DNA from: Salinisphaera sp002433465
GTDB lineage: Bacteria; Pseudomonadota; Gammaproteobacteria; Nevskiales; Salinisphaeraceae
Assembly: GCF_040361435.1 (NCBI RefSeq)
Contig: NZ_APNL01000001.1
Coordinates: forward strand, 1-64,000
DNA length: 64,000 bases
Reading direction: 5' to 3'
Part shown: piece after piece, positions 51,218 through 60,482 of the stretch
Position numbering within the stretch: position 1 is the stretch's first letter
Layout of the letters: each line of letters opens with the position of its first letter
Translations under genes and position numbers: made by a program
Notes under the pieces: model-generated
Seen by the model: the letters and a program-made list of their open reading frames with translations, nothing else
Databases searched by the model: none
Told to the model about the DNA's origin: nothing

Positions 51218-52852
51218 ATGAGCGAGTCCAACCCGTTCGAGAGCCTGCCGCAGAATGCGGCCAACCATGCGGCGATGTCGCCGATCAGTTTCCTGGCCTG
51301 GTCGGGCGAGGTCTATCCCGAGCGTACCGCGCTGATTCACGGCGAACTGCGCCAGAGCTGGGGCCAGACGTACGCGCGCTGCCGCCGACTCGCGAGCGCG
51401 CTCGACAAGCGCGGCATTGGCCGCGGCGATACCGTCGCGATCATGGCGCCGAACATCCCGGCCACCTACGAAATGCACTTCGCCCCGGCGATGATTGGCG
51501 CCGTGCTCAACGCACTCAACGTACGTCTGGATGCGGCCACGCTCGCCTTCATGCTCGAGTTCGGCGAAGCGAAGATCGTGTTCGTCGACCGCGCGTTCGC
51601 GCCGGTCATGGCCGATGCCGTAGCCCGTCTGGACAATCCGCCCACGGTGGTGGATATCGACGATCCGGTCTATTCCGGTGACGAAGCGCCCATCGGCGAG
51701 GTCGAGTACGAGGCTTTCGTCGCCGAAGGCGACGCCGATTTTCAATGGCGTCTGCCCGACGACGAGTGGAACGCGATCTCGCTAAACTTCACATCGGGTA
51801 CTACGGGCAACCCCAAGGGCGTGGTCTATCACCACCGCGGTGCTTATCTGAACGCCATGACCAACGCCATGGCCTGGGATATGCCCACCCATGCGGTGTA
51901 TCTATGGACCTTGCCGATGTTTCATTGCAACGGCTGGTGTTTCGCCTGGACGCTGGCCGCCAAGGCCGGCACCAACGTCTGCCTGCGCCAGGTTGCGGCC
52001 GACCCGATCATCGAGGCCATGACCGAACACCGCGTCACCCACTACTGCGGCGCGCCGATCGTGCATTCCATGCTGGTCAACGCCGATGCGCAAAAGCTTG
52101 CCGGCATCGACCAGACCGTTTACGGCCTGGTGGCCGGGGCGGCACCGCCGGCCGCGATGATCGAGGGCATGGAGCGTATCGGCTTCAAGTTGACCCATGT
52201 GTATGGCCTGACCGAAACCTATGGTCCGGCCGCGCTCTGTGCCAAGCATGAATCCTGGGACGAGGTCAGCCTGGACGAGCGTGTGCGCCTGAACGGCCGT
52301 CAGGGCGTGCGCTATCCGACGCAGGCCGCGCTGACCGTCATCGATCAGGACAGCGGCGAGATCGTGCCCCACGACGGCAAGACGATGGGCGAGCTGGTAT
52401 TCGCCGGCAATATCGTCATGAAAGGCTATCTCAAGAACCCGTCTGCCACCGAAGAGGCCTTTGCCGGCGGCTGGTACCACACCGGCGATCTCGGCTATAT
52501 CGAACCGGACGGCTATATCAAGATCGCCGACCGCGCCAAGGACGTCATCATCTCCGGCGGCGAGAACATTTCCTCGCTGGAGATCGAAAGCGTGCTCTCG
52601 CGCCATCCCGCGGTCGCCTCATCTGCGGTGGTCGCCAGACCCGACGAGAAATGGGGCGAGACGCCCTGTGCCTTCATCCAGCTGCGCGATGGTCAAAACG
52701 CCAGCGAAGAAGACATCATCGCCTACTGCCGCGAGCATATGGCGAAGTTCAAATGCCCCAAGACCGTGGTTTTCGGGCCGCTGCCGACCACCTCGACGGG
52801 CAAGGTGCAGAAGTACGAACTGCGCTCGCAGGCCGGCGAGTTGAACGACTAG
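51218..52852 (+). CDS. Acyl-CoA synthetase (AMP-binding)
   Basis: 544 residues. It activates a carboxylic acid to acyl-AMP and then acyl-CoA. P-loop FTSGTTGNPKGV, YGLTETYGPA, YHTGDLGYIEPDGY and the catalytic Lys in TSTGKVQKYELR are present, placing it with medium/long-chain fatty-acyl-CoA ligases of the AlkK/FadD35-like group. The ATG at 51218 suits the N-terminus MSESNPFESL. It could feed the beta-oxidation genes at 33146-35440. Confidence 0.92.
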   Translation: MSESNPFESLPQNAANHAAMSPISFLAWSGEVYPERTALIHGELRQSWGQTYARCRRLASALDKRGIGRGDTVAIMAPNIPATYEMHFAPAMIGAVLNALNVRLDAATLAFMLEFGEAKIVFVDRAFAPVMADAVARLDNPPTVVDIDDPVYSGDEAPIGEVEYEAFVAEGDADFQWRLPDDEWNAISLNFTSGTTGNPKGVVYHHRGAYLNAMTNAMAWDMPTHAVYLWTLPMFHCNGWCFAWTLAAKAGTNVCLRQVAADPIIEAMTEHRVTHYCGAPIVHSMLVNADAQKLAGIDQTVYGLVAGAAPPAAMIEGMERIGFKLTHVYGLTETYGPAALCAKHESWDEVSLDERVRLNGRQGVRYPTQAALTVIDQDSGEIVPHDGKTMGELVFAGNIVMKGYLKNPSATEEAFAGGWYHTGDLGYIEPDGYIKIADRAKDVIISGGENISSLEIESVLSRHPAVASSAVVARPDEKWGETPCAFIQLRDGQNASEEDIIAYCREHMAKFKCPKTVVFGPLPTTSTGKVQKYELRSQAGELND

Positions 52853-52954
52853 CGCCGAGCTGGCGGCTTGCCGCGTTGGATAGCGATCATGACGGCTTGG
52901 CACGCGATATGATTGCGCTCTATGAAACTGCGTACGAGCGCAATCGGAGATTCC

Positions 52955-54121
52955 ATGCGTACAAAGGCTATGTTCATTGGTTTGCTGGTAGCCGGCATGA
53001 CTGTTCTGGCCGGGTGCAACGACGATGACGCCAACATCGAGCTGACGAGCGCTAACCAGACAGGCGCTACGCCAGCCGATAACCAGGGCTCGACGCCGGG
53101 TCGTGGCGATTCGGCTGACGGAGTAGAGGGCGTCGACGAGGCATTTGTGGGCCCGGCGCTGCAGACTGAACCGGCCGAACTCGACCGCTCGTTGAACTGC
53201 ACGGCATTCGAGCACCCGGATAAACCGCCGGTCTTGTTGGTACACGGCACCACGGTCACTGGCACCGAGCAGTTCACGACGTTCTACACGCCGCAGCTCG
53301 TCGCCCTTGGGTTTGATGTGTGTATCGTCACCTATCCTGACCGCGGGCTGGGCGATATGCAGGTCTCGGCCGAATACGTGGTTCACGCCCTGCGCACGAT
53401 ACACGCCCAGACCGGTCGCAAGATCGCGATGATCGGCCATAGCCAGGGCGGGGTGATGCCGCGCTGGGCGATCAAGTACTGGCCGTCGGCGCGCGCGGCG
53501 GTGGCGGATTTCGTCATGCTCGCCGGGGTCAATCATGGGACCGATGTGGCCCTGCCGGCCGCAGTGGCCGACAGCTTGACGACGTTTCTGGGGATCGATC
53601 GCTTCCCGGTCGGTTTCGCGCCCGCGGTGACCTATCAGTTCGCGCGGAGCTCGAACTTCGTGGCCGCGCTCAACGCCGGCGATGAAACACCCGGCGAGAT
53701 CGACTATACCGCGCTGTACACGCTCTACGATGAGCTCGTACGCCCGGTAGTAGTCCCCGAGCCCACCGCCGCGCTTGAGTACGAGCAAGGTAATCCGAAG
53801 GTAGCCAATATTCTTCTGCAGGACATATGCCCGGGCCATGTGTCGGAGCATTTCGTCATCGGTACGGCCGACAGTCTCGCTTTCGCGCTTGCACTGGATG
53901 CAATCAGCAACGACGGCCCCGCCAACGTCGAGCGCGCCGGCGGCGCTTCGGCGCTGTGCGGCCTGCTGCCCGTCGATATCGCGCAAATCGTCATGCCGGG
54001 CAGTGCGGTAGGACTGCTCGACGTCGTGGCGAGCACGCTACGCGAGCCCGAGATCGGCCCGAATCTCACCGCCTCGGAGCCGCCCCTGATGCCCTACGCG
54101 CAGCAGCCAGCACGGCCATAG
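52955..54121 (+). CDS. CalB-like lipase, lipoprotein
   Basis: 388 residues with GGAG before the ATG and a lipobox VLAGC (Cys21). Residues about 75-300 follow the layout of Candida antarctica lipase B: GHSQGG with nucleophile Ser163, YDELVRP with Asp259 and CPGH with His295. The C-terminal EPPLMPYA also resembles the CalB ending. The oxyanion loop is VLLVHGTTVTG. A surface-anchored triacylglycerol or ester hydrolase is inferred. A 50-residue acidic, Gly/Thr-rich linker follows the lipid anchor. Confidence 0.8.
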   Translation: MRTKAMFIGLLVAGMTVLAGCNDDDANIELTSANQTGATPADNQGSTPGRGDSADGVEGVDEAFVGPALQTEPAELDRSLNCTAFEHPDKPPVLLVHGTTVTGTEQFTTFYTPQLVALGFDVCIVTYPDRGLGDMQVSAEYVVHALRTIHAQTGRKIAMIGHSQGGVMPRWAIKYWPSARAAVADFVMLAGVNHGTDVALPAAVADSLTTFLGIDRFPVGFAPAVTYQFARSSNFVAALNAGDETPGEIDYTALYTLYDELVRPVVVPEPTAALEYEQGNPKVANILLQDICPGHVSEHFVIGTADSLAFALALDAISNDGPANVERAGGASALCGLLPVDIAQIVMPGSAVGLLDVVASTLREPEIGPNLTASEPPLMPYAQQPARP

Positions 54122-54147
54122 GTACGTAAGCGCAGTCCGGGTATGGT

Positions 54148-55095
54148 CTAGGACCAGGGCAGGCGGTCCAGATCCACGTTGCCGCCGGTCAGGATCACGC
54201 CCGCGCGTTGACCGGCGAAACGTTTCGGATGATGCAGGATCGTCGCCAGGGGCAGGGCGCAGGATGGTTCGATGATGATTTTCATGCGCTGCCAGATCAG
54301 GTGCATCGCCTCGACGATCGCCGCCTCTTGCGCCAGCAGGATAGCGTCGACGTGGCGCCGCACGATGTCCCAGTTCAGTTCGCCAAGCGAGGCTTTCAGC
54401 CCGTCAGCGATGGTATCGGGCGCATCTTCGACCAGCCGCTCGCCGGCCGCGAGTGAGCGATAGGCATCGTCTGCGTTCGCCGGCTCGGCGGCGAGCAGGC
54501 GTGTCGTCGGCGACAGGGCGCGACAGCTCAGCGCGGTGCCCGCGACCAGACCGCCGCCGCCGATCGGCGCGATCACCATATCCAGACCTTCGACGTCTTC
54601 GAGCAGCTCTTTCGCACAGGTCCCCTGGCCGGCGATGACCCGGGCGTCGTCGTAGGGCGGGACCACGTTGGCGCCGCTTTCGGCGACGATCTCGTCCAGG
54701 GTCTGCTGGCGGGCGGTATTGCGCGGCGCACAGAACACCACCGAGCCGCCATAGCCGCGCACCGCCGCAACCTTGGCCCGGGGCGCGGTTTCGGGCATGA
54801 CTACGGTGCAGTCGATGCCACGGCAGGCGGCCGCGCGTGCCAGGGCCATGCCGTGATTGCCGCTCGAGTGGGTGGCCACGCCGCGACGGGCATCGGCTTC
54901 ATCCAGGCCGAACACGGCGTTGACCGCGCCACGCGATTTGAATGCGCCGGCTTTCTGGAAGTTCTCGCACTTGAAGAACAGCGTCGCGCCGGTCATCGCA
55001 TCGAAGGTCGCACTGGTGAGTATCGGTGTGCGATGAATCCAGGGGGCGATGCGCTCGTGTGCGCGGCAAACGTCGTCGTAGTCCGGTAAGTGCAT
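54148..55095 (-). CDS. PLP-dependent threonine/serine ammonia-lyase-like protein
   Basis: 315 residues, fold type II. Schiff-base Lys53 lies in FKSRGAVN, the phosphate loop is SSGNHG (77-82), and PIGGGGLVAG forms the PLP phosphate cradle. There is no C-terminal ACT/regulatory domain, so it is a catabolic threonine dehydratase, serine racemase or hydroxyaspartate dehydratase rather than the biosynthetic IlvA. It is divergent from mgtE. Confidence 0.9.
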   Translation of the reverse strand: MHLPDYDDVCRAHERIAPWIHRTPILTSATFDAMTGATLFFKCENFQKAGAFKSRGAVNAVFGLDEADARRGVATHSSGNHGMALARAAACRGIDCTVVMPETAPRAKVAAVRGYGGSVVFCAPRNTARQQTLDEIVAESGANVVPPYDDARVIAGQGTCAKELLEDVEGLDMVIAPIGGGGLVAGTALSCRALSPTTRLLAAEPANADDAYRSLAAGERLVEDAPDTIADGLKASLGELNWDIVRRHVDAILLAQEAAIVEAMHLIWQRMKIIIEPSCALPLATILHHPKRFAGQRAGVILTGGNVDLDRLPWS

Positions 55096-55274
55096 GGCGC
55101 GCTCGTGGTTTTAAACACGATGCATAGTGCCCGAGGCCGGTCGCATAAGGGAAACATCGCGGCCTCGGCACCAGGCGCGCGCCGCCTGTCGCAAAGCACT
55201 TGTATCGCAACGAGTACGCGCCTTAATAATAAGCGATCGTTGATAACCGCAGCGCCTGCTGTACCGAGGTTTGC

Positions 55275-56471
55275 ATGGCCGAATCCCAGTCTCCAGAACC
55301 TGCTCGTGAAACGATCGACGGCCAGAGCCCGGCGCAGGCCGCACAAACGCTCGGTCGGTTACCGCCCGAGCAGATCGAAACGCTGCTTGGGCAGATGCCG
55401 CACGACGAGGCGATGGCCGTGGCCGCGCAGCTGCCCGGCGTAGCCTCCGCCCTGGCGGGTGACGAGGCCAGCGAACAGGCGACCGAGGCGGCCGCGGCCG
55501 AAATCGATGCAACCATCGACGAGTTGCTGGCCGCCGCGCCGGCCGTGCTCGATTCCAGCAAGACCGCGGCCGAGGCGGTGGCGTTTTTGGTCCAAAGCCA
55601 GGCGGTCGCACAGATCACGTATATCTTCGTCGTCGACGACGAGAAACTGGTCGGGGTCGTGGGCATGCGCGATATCGTGCTCGCCAAGCCCGGCCAGCCG
55701 TTATCCGAGATCATGGTGAAAGAGCCGTTCGCGTTCAAAAGCGGCACCGGCGTGGATGCGGCCGTGCGTGCTGCACTGGCGCGCCACTATCCGGTTTATC
55801 CGGTGGTGGATGACCAGGGCCGTCTGCTGGGCTGTGTACGGGGCTGGCAGCTGTTCCAGCGCGTGGTAGTGGAAGTCACCGCACAGGCGGGCGCCCAGGT
55901 CGGTGTCTCGCGCGAAGAACAGGTCAATACCTCCATCCTCGCGGCGTTTCGCATGCGTCATCCCTGGCTGCAGGTGAATCTGCTGACCGCGTTCGCGGCC
56001 GCTTTCGTCGTCAGCCTGTTCGAGGACACCATCACCCAGATCGTCGCGCTTGCGGCATTCTTGCCGGTGCTGGCAGGCCAGAGTGGCAATACCGGCTGCC
56101 AGGCACTGGCTATTACCCTGCGCGGCCTCACGCTCGGCCAGCTCGATGAATATCCCGTACGCAAGCTGTTGCGCAAGGAGATATTGCTGGGTGCGCTCAA
56201 TGGTGTGGTGGTGGGGATCGTCGCCGGCGTCGCGATGTGGCTGTATGCGTCTTACTCGGGCGAGCCGAACGCGATCATGCTGGGCCTCGTAATCCTGGTC
56301 GCCATGGTCGGCGCCTGTACCGGCAGCGGCATATTCGGGGTGGTCGTGCCGCTCACGCTCAAGCGCGTGGGGGCCGATCCGGCCATGGCCAGCAGTATCT
56401 TTCTGACCACGTTCACCGATATCCTCGGCATGGGTTTGATGCTGTTTCTTGCGAGCTCGATTCTCTTGTGA
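55275..56471 (+). CDS. mgtE: Magnesium transporter MgtE
   Basis: 398 residues with GAGG before the ATG. A short N-terminal helical domain and two CBS motifs (about 95-210, IFVVDDEKLVGVVGMRDIV and YPVVDDQGRLLGCVRG) precede five transmembrane helices. FLPVLAGQSGNTGCQALA and TDILGMGLMLFL are the pore motifs, the Asp of the last one lining the Mg2+ path. The N domain is shorter than in Thermus MgtE. The stop overlaps the DUF427 start (GTGA). Confidence 0.93.
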   Translation: MAESQSPEPARETIDGQSPAQAAQTLGRLPPEQIETLLGQMPHDEAMAVAAQLPGVASALAGDEASEQATEAAAAEIDATIDELLAAAPAVLDSSKTAAEAVAFLVQSQAVAQITYIFVVDDEKLVGVVGMRDIVLAKPGQPLSEIMVKEPFAFKSGTGVDAAVRAALARHYPVYPVVDDQGRLLGCVRGWQLFQRVVVEVTAQAGAQVGVSREEQVNTSILAAFRMRHPWLQVNLLTAFAAAFVVSLFEDTITQIVALAAFLPVLAGQSGNTGCQALAITLRGLTLGQLDEYPVRKLLRKEILLGALNGVVVGIVAGVAMWLYASYSGEPNAIMLGLVILVAMVGACTGSGIFGVVVPLTLKRVGADPAMASSIFLTTFTDILGMGLMLFLASSILL

Positions 56472-57013
56472 CCGCTACCAACGACGACGACGGCTTCGGG
56501 TGGCACTATCGCGGAAGTGAGCGTCCGCCGTTCGCCATCGAACCCGGGCCGGGCCAGGAATCGGTATGGGACTATCCGCGCCCGCCGGTGCTCGTGGCCT
56601 GCGACAGGCGTATCGACGTGCGCCTGGGCTCGCGTGTCGTTGCCAGCACCCGGGCGGCGTTTCGCATACTCGAAACCGCCGGCGCGCCGACTTATTACCT
56701 GCCGCCCGAGGCCGTGGATTTCGATGCGCTGATCGCCGTCGATGCCCAGAGTTTCTGCGAATGGAAGGGCATCGCACGTTACTGGGACGTCACCGACGGT
56801 AAACGCCGGGTCGCGCGCGCGGCCTGGAGCTATCCCGACGCGGGCGATCGCTTTGCCGCCATTGCCGGCTGTATTGCGTTCTACTGCGATCGGCTCGACT
56901 GCCGCATCGACGGTGTACGGGCCTTCCCGCAGCCAGGGGGCTTCTATGGCGGCTGGGTTACCCCAGACGTTGTCGGGCCATTCAAGGGTGAGCCCGGTAC
57001 GCGGGACTGGTAG
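56468..57013 (+). CDS. DUF427 protein
   Basis: 181 residues from a GTG that overlaps the mgtE stop. SVWDYPRPPVLVAC, RILETAGAPTYYLPPE and SFCEWKGIARYWDV are the DUF427 blocks, a beta-rich fold of unknown function. An in-frame extension upstream to 56237 lies within mgtE and is not used. Its last 70 bp overlap the 3' end of the opposite-strand MHYT-GGDEF-EAL gene. Confidence 0.87.
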   Translation: MTATNDDDGFGWHYRGSERPPFAIEPGPGQESVWDYPRPPVLVACDRRIDVRLGSRVVASTRAAFRILETAGAPTYYLPPEAVDFDALIAVDAQSFCEWKGIARYWDVTDGKRRVARAAWSYPDAGDRFAAIAGCIAFYCDRLDCRIDGVRAFPQPGGFYGGWVTPDVVGPFKGEPGTRDW

Positions 57014-59136
57014 CGTGGCTCAAGGGGGCGCGCGTCTAGACCCGCGTTTGCATTGTCTTTAATTGGTACGACCTTGCCCTGCGGGGCGCGTTGCGTCAGC
57101 CGGACAAACTCATCCGCTGCCAGCGCAGGGCTGAACAGATAGCCCTGTACCTGATCGCAGTGCATTTGCTGGAGCTGCACCAGCTGGCTTTCCTGCTCCA
57201 CGCCTTCGGCCACCACGTCAAGGTTCATGGCATGGGCAAGGTTGATCACGGCGTCGACGATCATCCGTCCGTGCTCGCTGGGGGATGTGAGCTGGCTGAT
57301 GAAGCTGCGATCGATCTTGAGCTGGTCGATCGGCAGATCGCGCAGGTAGGACATGCTCGACAACCCGGTGCCGAAATCATCGAGCGCGATCCGAATGCCG
57401 CATGCACGCAGTCCCCGCAGCGTTTTAAGCGTGGACGCCAGTTCGGCTATGGCCGCCGTTTCCGTAATTTCGCAGATGAGGTCGTCGTTCGACAGGCCGA
57501 ATTCGTCAAGCGTGCCCAGCAGCACGTCCGGCAGATGCGTATTGCGCAGGCACATGGCCGACAGATTGAAAGCGATCGGTGGTACAACGCGGCCGGCTTG
57601 GCGCCATGCCCGCACATCGCGACATATCTGCCGGAGCATGCTCATCTGCAGATCGTTGATCTGATTCGAGCGCTCGGCGACCATGATGAACTCGCCCGGG
57701 GATAATTTACCGCGTACCGGATGATGCCAGCGCGCCAGTGCTTCGCAGCCGACCAGCTGACGCGTGGCGACATCATATTTCGGCTGATAGTAGGGTCGAA
57801 TTTCTCCGCTGGCGATTGCGGCACTGAGTTCGTTGCGGATGACAAAGTCACGTTCCAGCCCGGCGGTTTGTTCGAGCGTAAAGAAAGCATAGCGATCCCG
57901 GCCCGCCTGCTTGGCGTTGTGCAATGCAATGTCCGCCGACTTCATCAGGGCCGGGGCGGTCCTGCCATCGGCCGGATAGCAGGCCACGCCGAGGCTGGCG
58001 CTCAAACGCGTACGTCCGGCGCCGACCGAACGCACGGCCGCAAGCAGTCGTTCGGATACCTGTTCCAGTGCTTCATCGCCCTGGTTCGACAAAACGAGCA
58101 GCGAAAATTCGTCACTGCCCATGCGTACCGCCGTGTCCTGTGGGCGAACGCTCTGATACAGAGCAGCGCCAACCCGGCGCAGGATGTCGTCGCCGTGGTC
58201 ATGTCCGAGGTTGTCGTTGAGCTGCTTGAAATTGTCCACATCGAGCGCGATCAAGGCGAAGCCGCTGCCGGTGCGCGCGGCGTGCTCTATGGCCAGGTTC
58301 AAGCGCTCGCGTAGCAGTACACGGTTGCCGAGGTTGGTCAGCGAATCGTGCCGGTTGGCATGGCGAAGCTGATCGCTGACCTGCTCAAGGGCAGCCATAT
58401 GCTGCGCTGTGCGATTTTGCAGGCGCCGATCCAGCGCGCCTGCAATCAGCGCACATGCCAGCAACAGCAACGCGGTATTGGTTATCAGAAACGCCAGCCA
58501 GGGCGTGCTGATCGCGGTGACGGCACCGCACACGCTGCCGATCGGAAACTGGGCGGCCTGCATGGCCGTGTAGTGCATGCCCACGATTGCGCCGCCCAGC
58601 GCCAGGGCAGCGAGTGCCCTGTTCATGAAGCCGGCCTGGTGATGACTGAATGCGATACGCAGAGCGCCATAAGACGCCGCCAGAGCAACGCCGATGGACG
58701 CACAGACCCAGAGCGGGTCGTATGAGATCGCCGGCTGCATATCCATCGCCGCCATGCCGGTGTAGTGCATGCCCACGATGGCGGTACTGATGAACACGGT
58801 GCCGCCCAGGTGATGGCGCCTGTGCAGCGTGGGGGCCGTAGCCAGACGAAGCCCCAGAACGGAACCCAGCACAGCGAGCAGCCACGAAGCAGCGGTCAGA
58901 TCGATGCGATAACCCATCTCGATCGGCAGATCGAATGCCAGCATGCCGACGAAGTGCATGGCCCAGATGCCGCTGCCCATACTCAGCGCGCCGGCCAGCA
59001 GCCAGCCCCAGGCGGTGGCGCCTTGGGCGGCGCGGATCCGGCCGGTCAAATCCAGCGCCGTATAGCCTGCGATCACGGCTATACCGATCGATACGGAAAC
59101 AAGTAGCGGATCGTGGGTGCCGGAAAGAAAAGCCAT
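56944..59136 (-). CDS. MHYT-GGDEF-EAL protein
   Basis: 730 residues. Seven membrane segments hold three MHYT-type motifs: WAMHFVGM (58-65), VGMHYTGM (121-128) and VGMHYTAM (185-192), thought to bind copper and sense oxygen, CO or NO. GGDEF follows (about 255-425) with its signature changed to GSDEF (340-344), and EAL (about 440-690) keeps GCEALARW and DDFGTGLSSM. A phosphodiesterase output is therefore more likely than a cyclase. The last 23 codons overlap the DUF427 gene on the other strand. Confidence 0.92.
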   Translation of the reverse strand: MAFLSGTHDPLLVSVSIGIAVIAGYTALDLTGRIRAAQGATAWGWLLAGALSMGSGIWAMHFVGMLAFDLPIEMGYRIDLTAASWLLAVLGSVLGLRLATAPTLHRRHHLGGTVFISTAIVGMHYTGMAAMDMQPAISYDPLWVCASIGVALAASYGALRIAFSHHQAGFMNRALAALALGGAIVGMHYTAMQAAQFPIGSVCGAVTAISTPWLAFLITNTALLLLACALIAGALDRRLQNRTAQHMAALEQVSDQLRHANRHDSLTNLGNRVLLRERLNLAIEHAARTGSGFALIALDVDNFKQLNDNLGHDHGDDILRRVGAALYQSVRPQDTAVRMGSDEFSLLVLSNQGDEALEQVSERLLAAVRSVGAGRTRLSASLGVACYPADGRTAPALMKSADIALHNAKQAGRDRYAFFTLEQTAGLERDFVIRNELSAAIASGEIRPYYQPKYDVATRQLVGCEALARWHHPVRGKLSPGEFIMVAERSNQINDLQMSMLRQICRDVRAWRQAGRVVPPIAFNLSAMCLRNTHLPDVLLGTLDEFGLSNDDLICEITETAAIAELASTLKTLRGLRACGIRIALDDFGTGLSSMSYLRDLPIDQLKIDRSFISQLTSPSEHGRMIVDAVINLAHAMNLDVVAEGVEQESQLVQLQQMHCDQVQGYLFSPALAADEFVRLTQRAPQGKVVPIKDNANAGLDARPLEPRYQSRVPGSPLNGPTTSGVTQPP

Positions 59137-59455
59137 GCAGAGTCCTGGAGTGGGGCGCGGAATCCCCCGCGCCGGCGCTGGTCTGCTGACTTATCGGCCG
59201 AACGCCATTTTTTTGAAGTACGCTAACTACGCGAACGACCTGCGCTGGATGACGCCCCACCAAGGGTACGTCGCCGCTCATGGTCGCGCCTGTACCCGGC
59301 TCATAGGCAACGACCCGGCCGGTTATTTTCTCGGGTAGACCTGGCTGGAACGAGATGCGTGCCGCTCGCCGGGGATACACAGCTTCGAGCGTATTTCGCG
59401 GTTTTTCTCCGGACCCAAAGGCCGACGGTTTGGCACCGCCGGCCCTTGGCATGGC
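59137..59455. other. Intergenic promoter region of the MHYT gene
   Basis: About 320 bp hold the promoter of the MHYT-GGDEF-EAL gene and the 3' end zone of the SDR gene, which run in the same direction. A T7 run at 59210-59216 is the only clear low-complexity feature. No hairpin matching a c-di-GMP riboswitch was recognised. Confidence 0.35.
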
Positions 59456-60250
59456 TCAGGCGATGCTGTCGACCACGCCGCCGTCCACGCGCAGGGCGGC
59501 GCCCGTGGTGGCCGACGCCTGTTCCGAAACCGCATAGACCACCATGTTCGCGACTTCTTCGACCGTGGCGGCGCGCTGGATGATGGAACTCGGACGGGCC
59601 TTCTGGACGAACTCGGCTGCGACCTGTTCCATTGACTGACCGCTCTTGGCCTGCTGATCGGCGAGCATGTCCTGTACGCCTTCAGACAGCGTGGGGCCCG
59701 GAAGTACGGCGTTGACGGTTACGCCGGTCCCGGCCAGGCGCTTTGCCAGCCCGCGCGAAACCGACAGATTGGCGGTTTTGGTCATGCCGTAATGCAACAT
59801 CTCGGCTGGGATATTCAGCCCGGACTCGGACGACAGGAACACCACTCGGCCCCAGCCGGCCTCGACCATGGCGGGAGTATAGGCACGCGACAGCCGCACC
59901 CCCGACATGATGTTCACGTCGAAGAATTGCTGCCACTCCTCATCGGGGATGTCGTAGAAATCCTTGGGTCCGAAGATACCGAGGTTGTTGACCAGGATAT
60001 CGACGCGCGGCTCGGCGTCGACCAGCGTACTGCAGCCTTCGGCCGTGCCCAGATCGGCGGCAACGCCGCGGGCATCGACGTTGGGCACTTCGGCGCGAAG
60101 CTCGGCCAGGGCGGCATCGACGCGGTCGGGTTTGCGGCCGTTGATGATCACCGTGGCGCCGGCACGGGCCAGGCCGGTGGCGATTGCGAAGCCGATACCG
60201 TGTGTGGATCCGGTGACCAGGGCGGTTTTTTGGCTTAGGTCGATCTGCAT
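59456..60250 (-). CDS. Short-chain dehydrogenase/reductase
   Basis: 264 residues from the ATG at 60250 with GAGAGAA upstream; an in-frame extension to 60499 looks non-coding. TGSTHGIGFA is the cofactor loop, LVNNLGIF the NNAG variant, FLSSESG holds the catalytic Ser and YGMTK the YxxxK pair. It is a classical SDR oxidoreductase of unknown substrate. The divergent LysR gene 232 bp away probably controls it. Confidence 0.92.
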   Translation of the reverse strand: MQIDLSQKTALVTGSTHGIGFAIATGLARAGATVIINGRKPDRVDAALAELRAEVPNVDARGVAADLGTAEGCSTLVDAEPRVDILVNNLGIFGPKDFYDIPDEEWQQFFDVNIMSGVRLSRAYTPAMVEAGWGRVVFLSSESGLNIPAEMLHYGMTKTANLSVSRGLAKRLAGTGVTVNAVLPGPTLSEGVQDMLADQQAKSGQSMEQVAAEFVQKARPSSIIQRAATVEEVANMVVYAVSEQASATTGAALRVDGGVVDSIA

Positions 60251-60482
60251 GGCAATTCTCTCGAGGTGTGGTGATGGGTTCCCGTTGTCCGGGGCCGGCG
60301 CGACAGCCTCCTGCCGGTCGGGCTTGGCATGACAGCAGCGCGGGCACGGTGGCTGCGTTGCTGTATTGACGGGCTCAGCCGAATACTGGGTTTTGCCGAA
60401 GATAGAGCCAAGCGGCGCCGGGTGGAATGCTTTGTTGCCAATCATGCAATAATCCGCGGTTTTCGGGCGAGGCGCTACCGGC

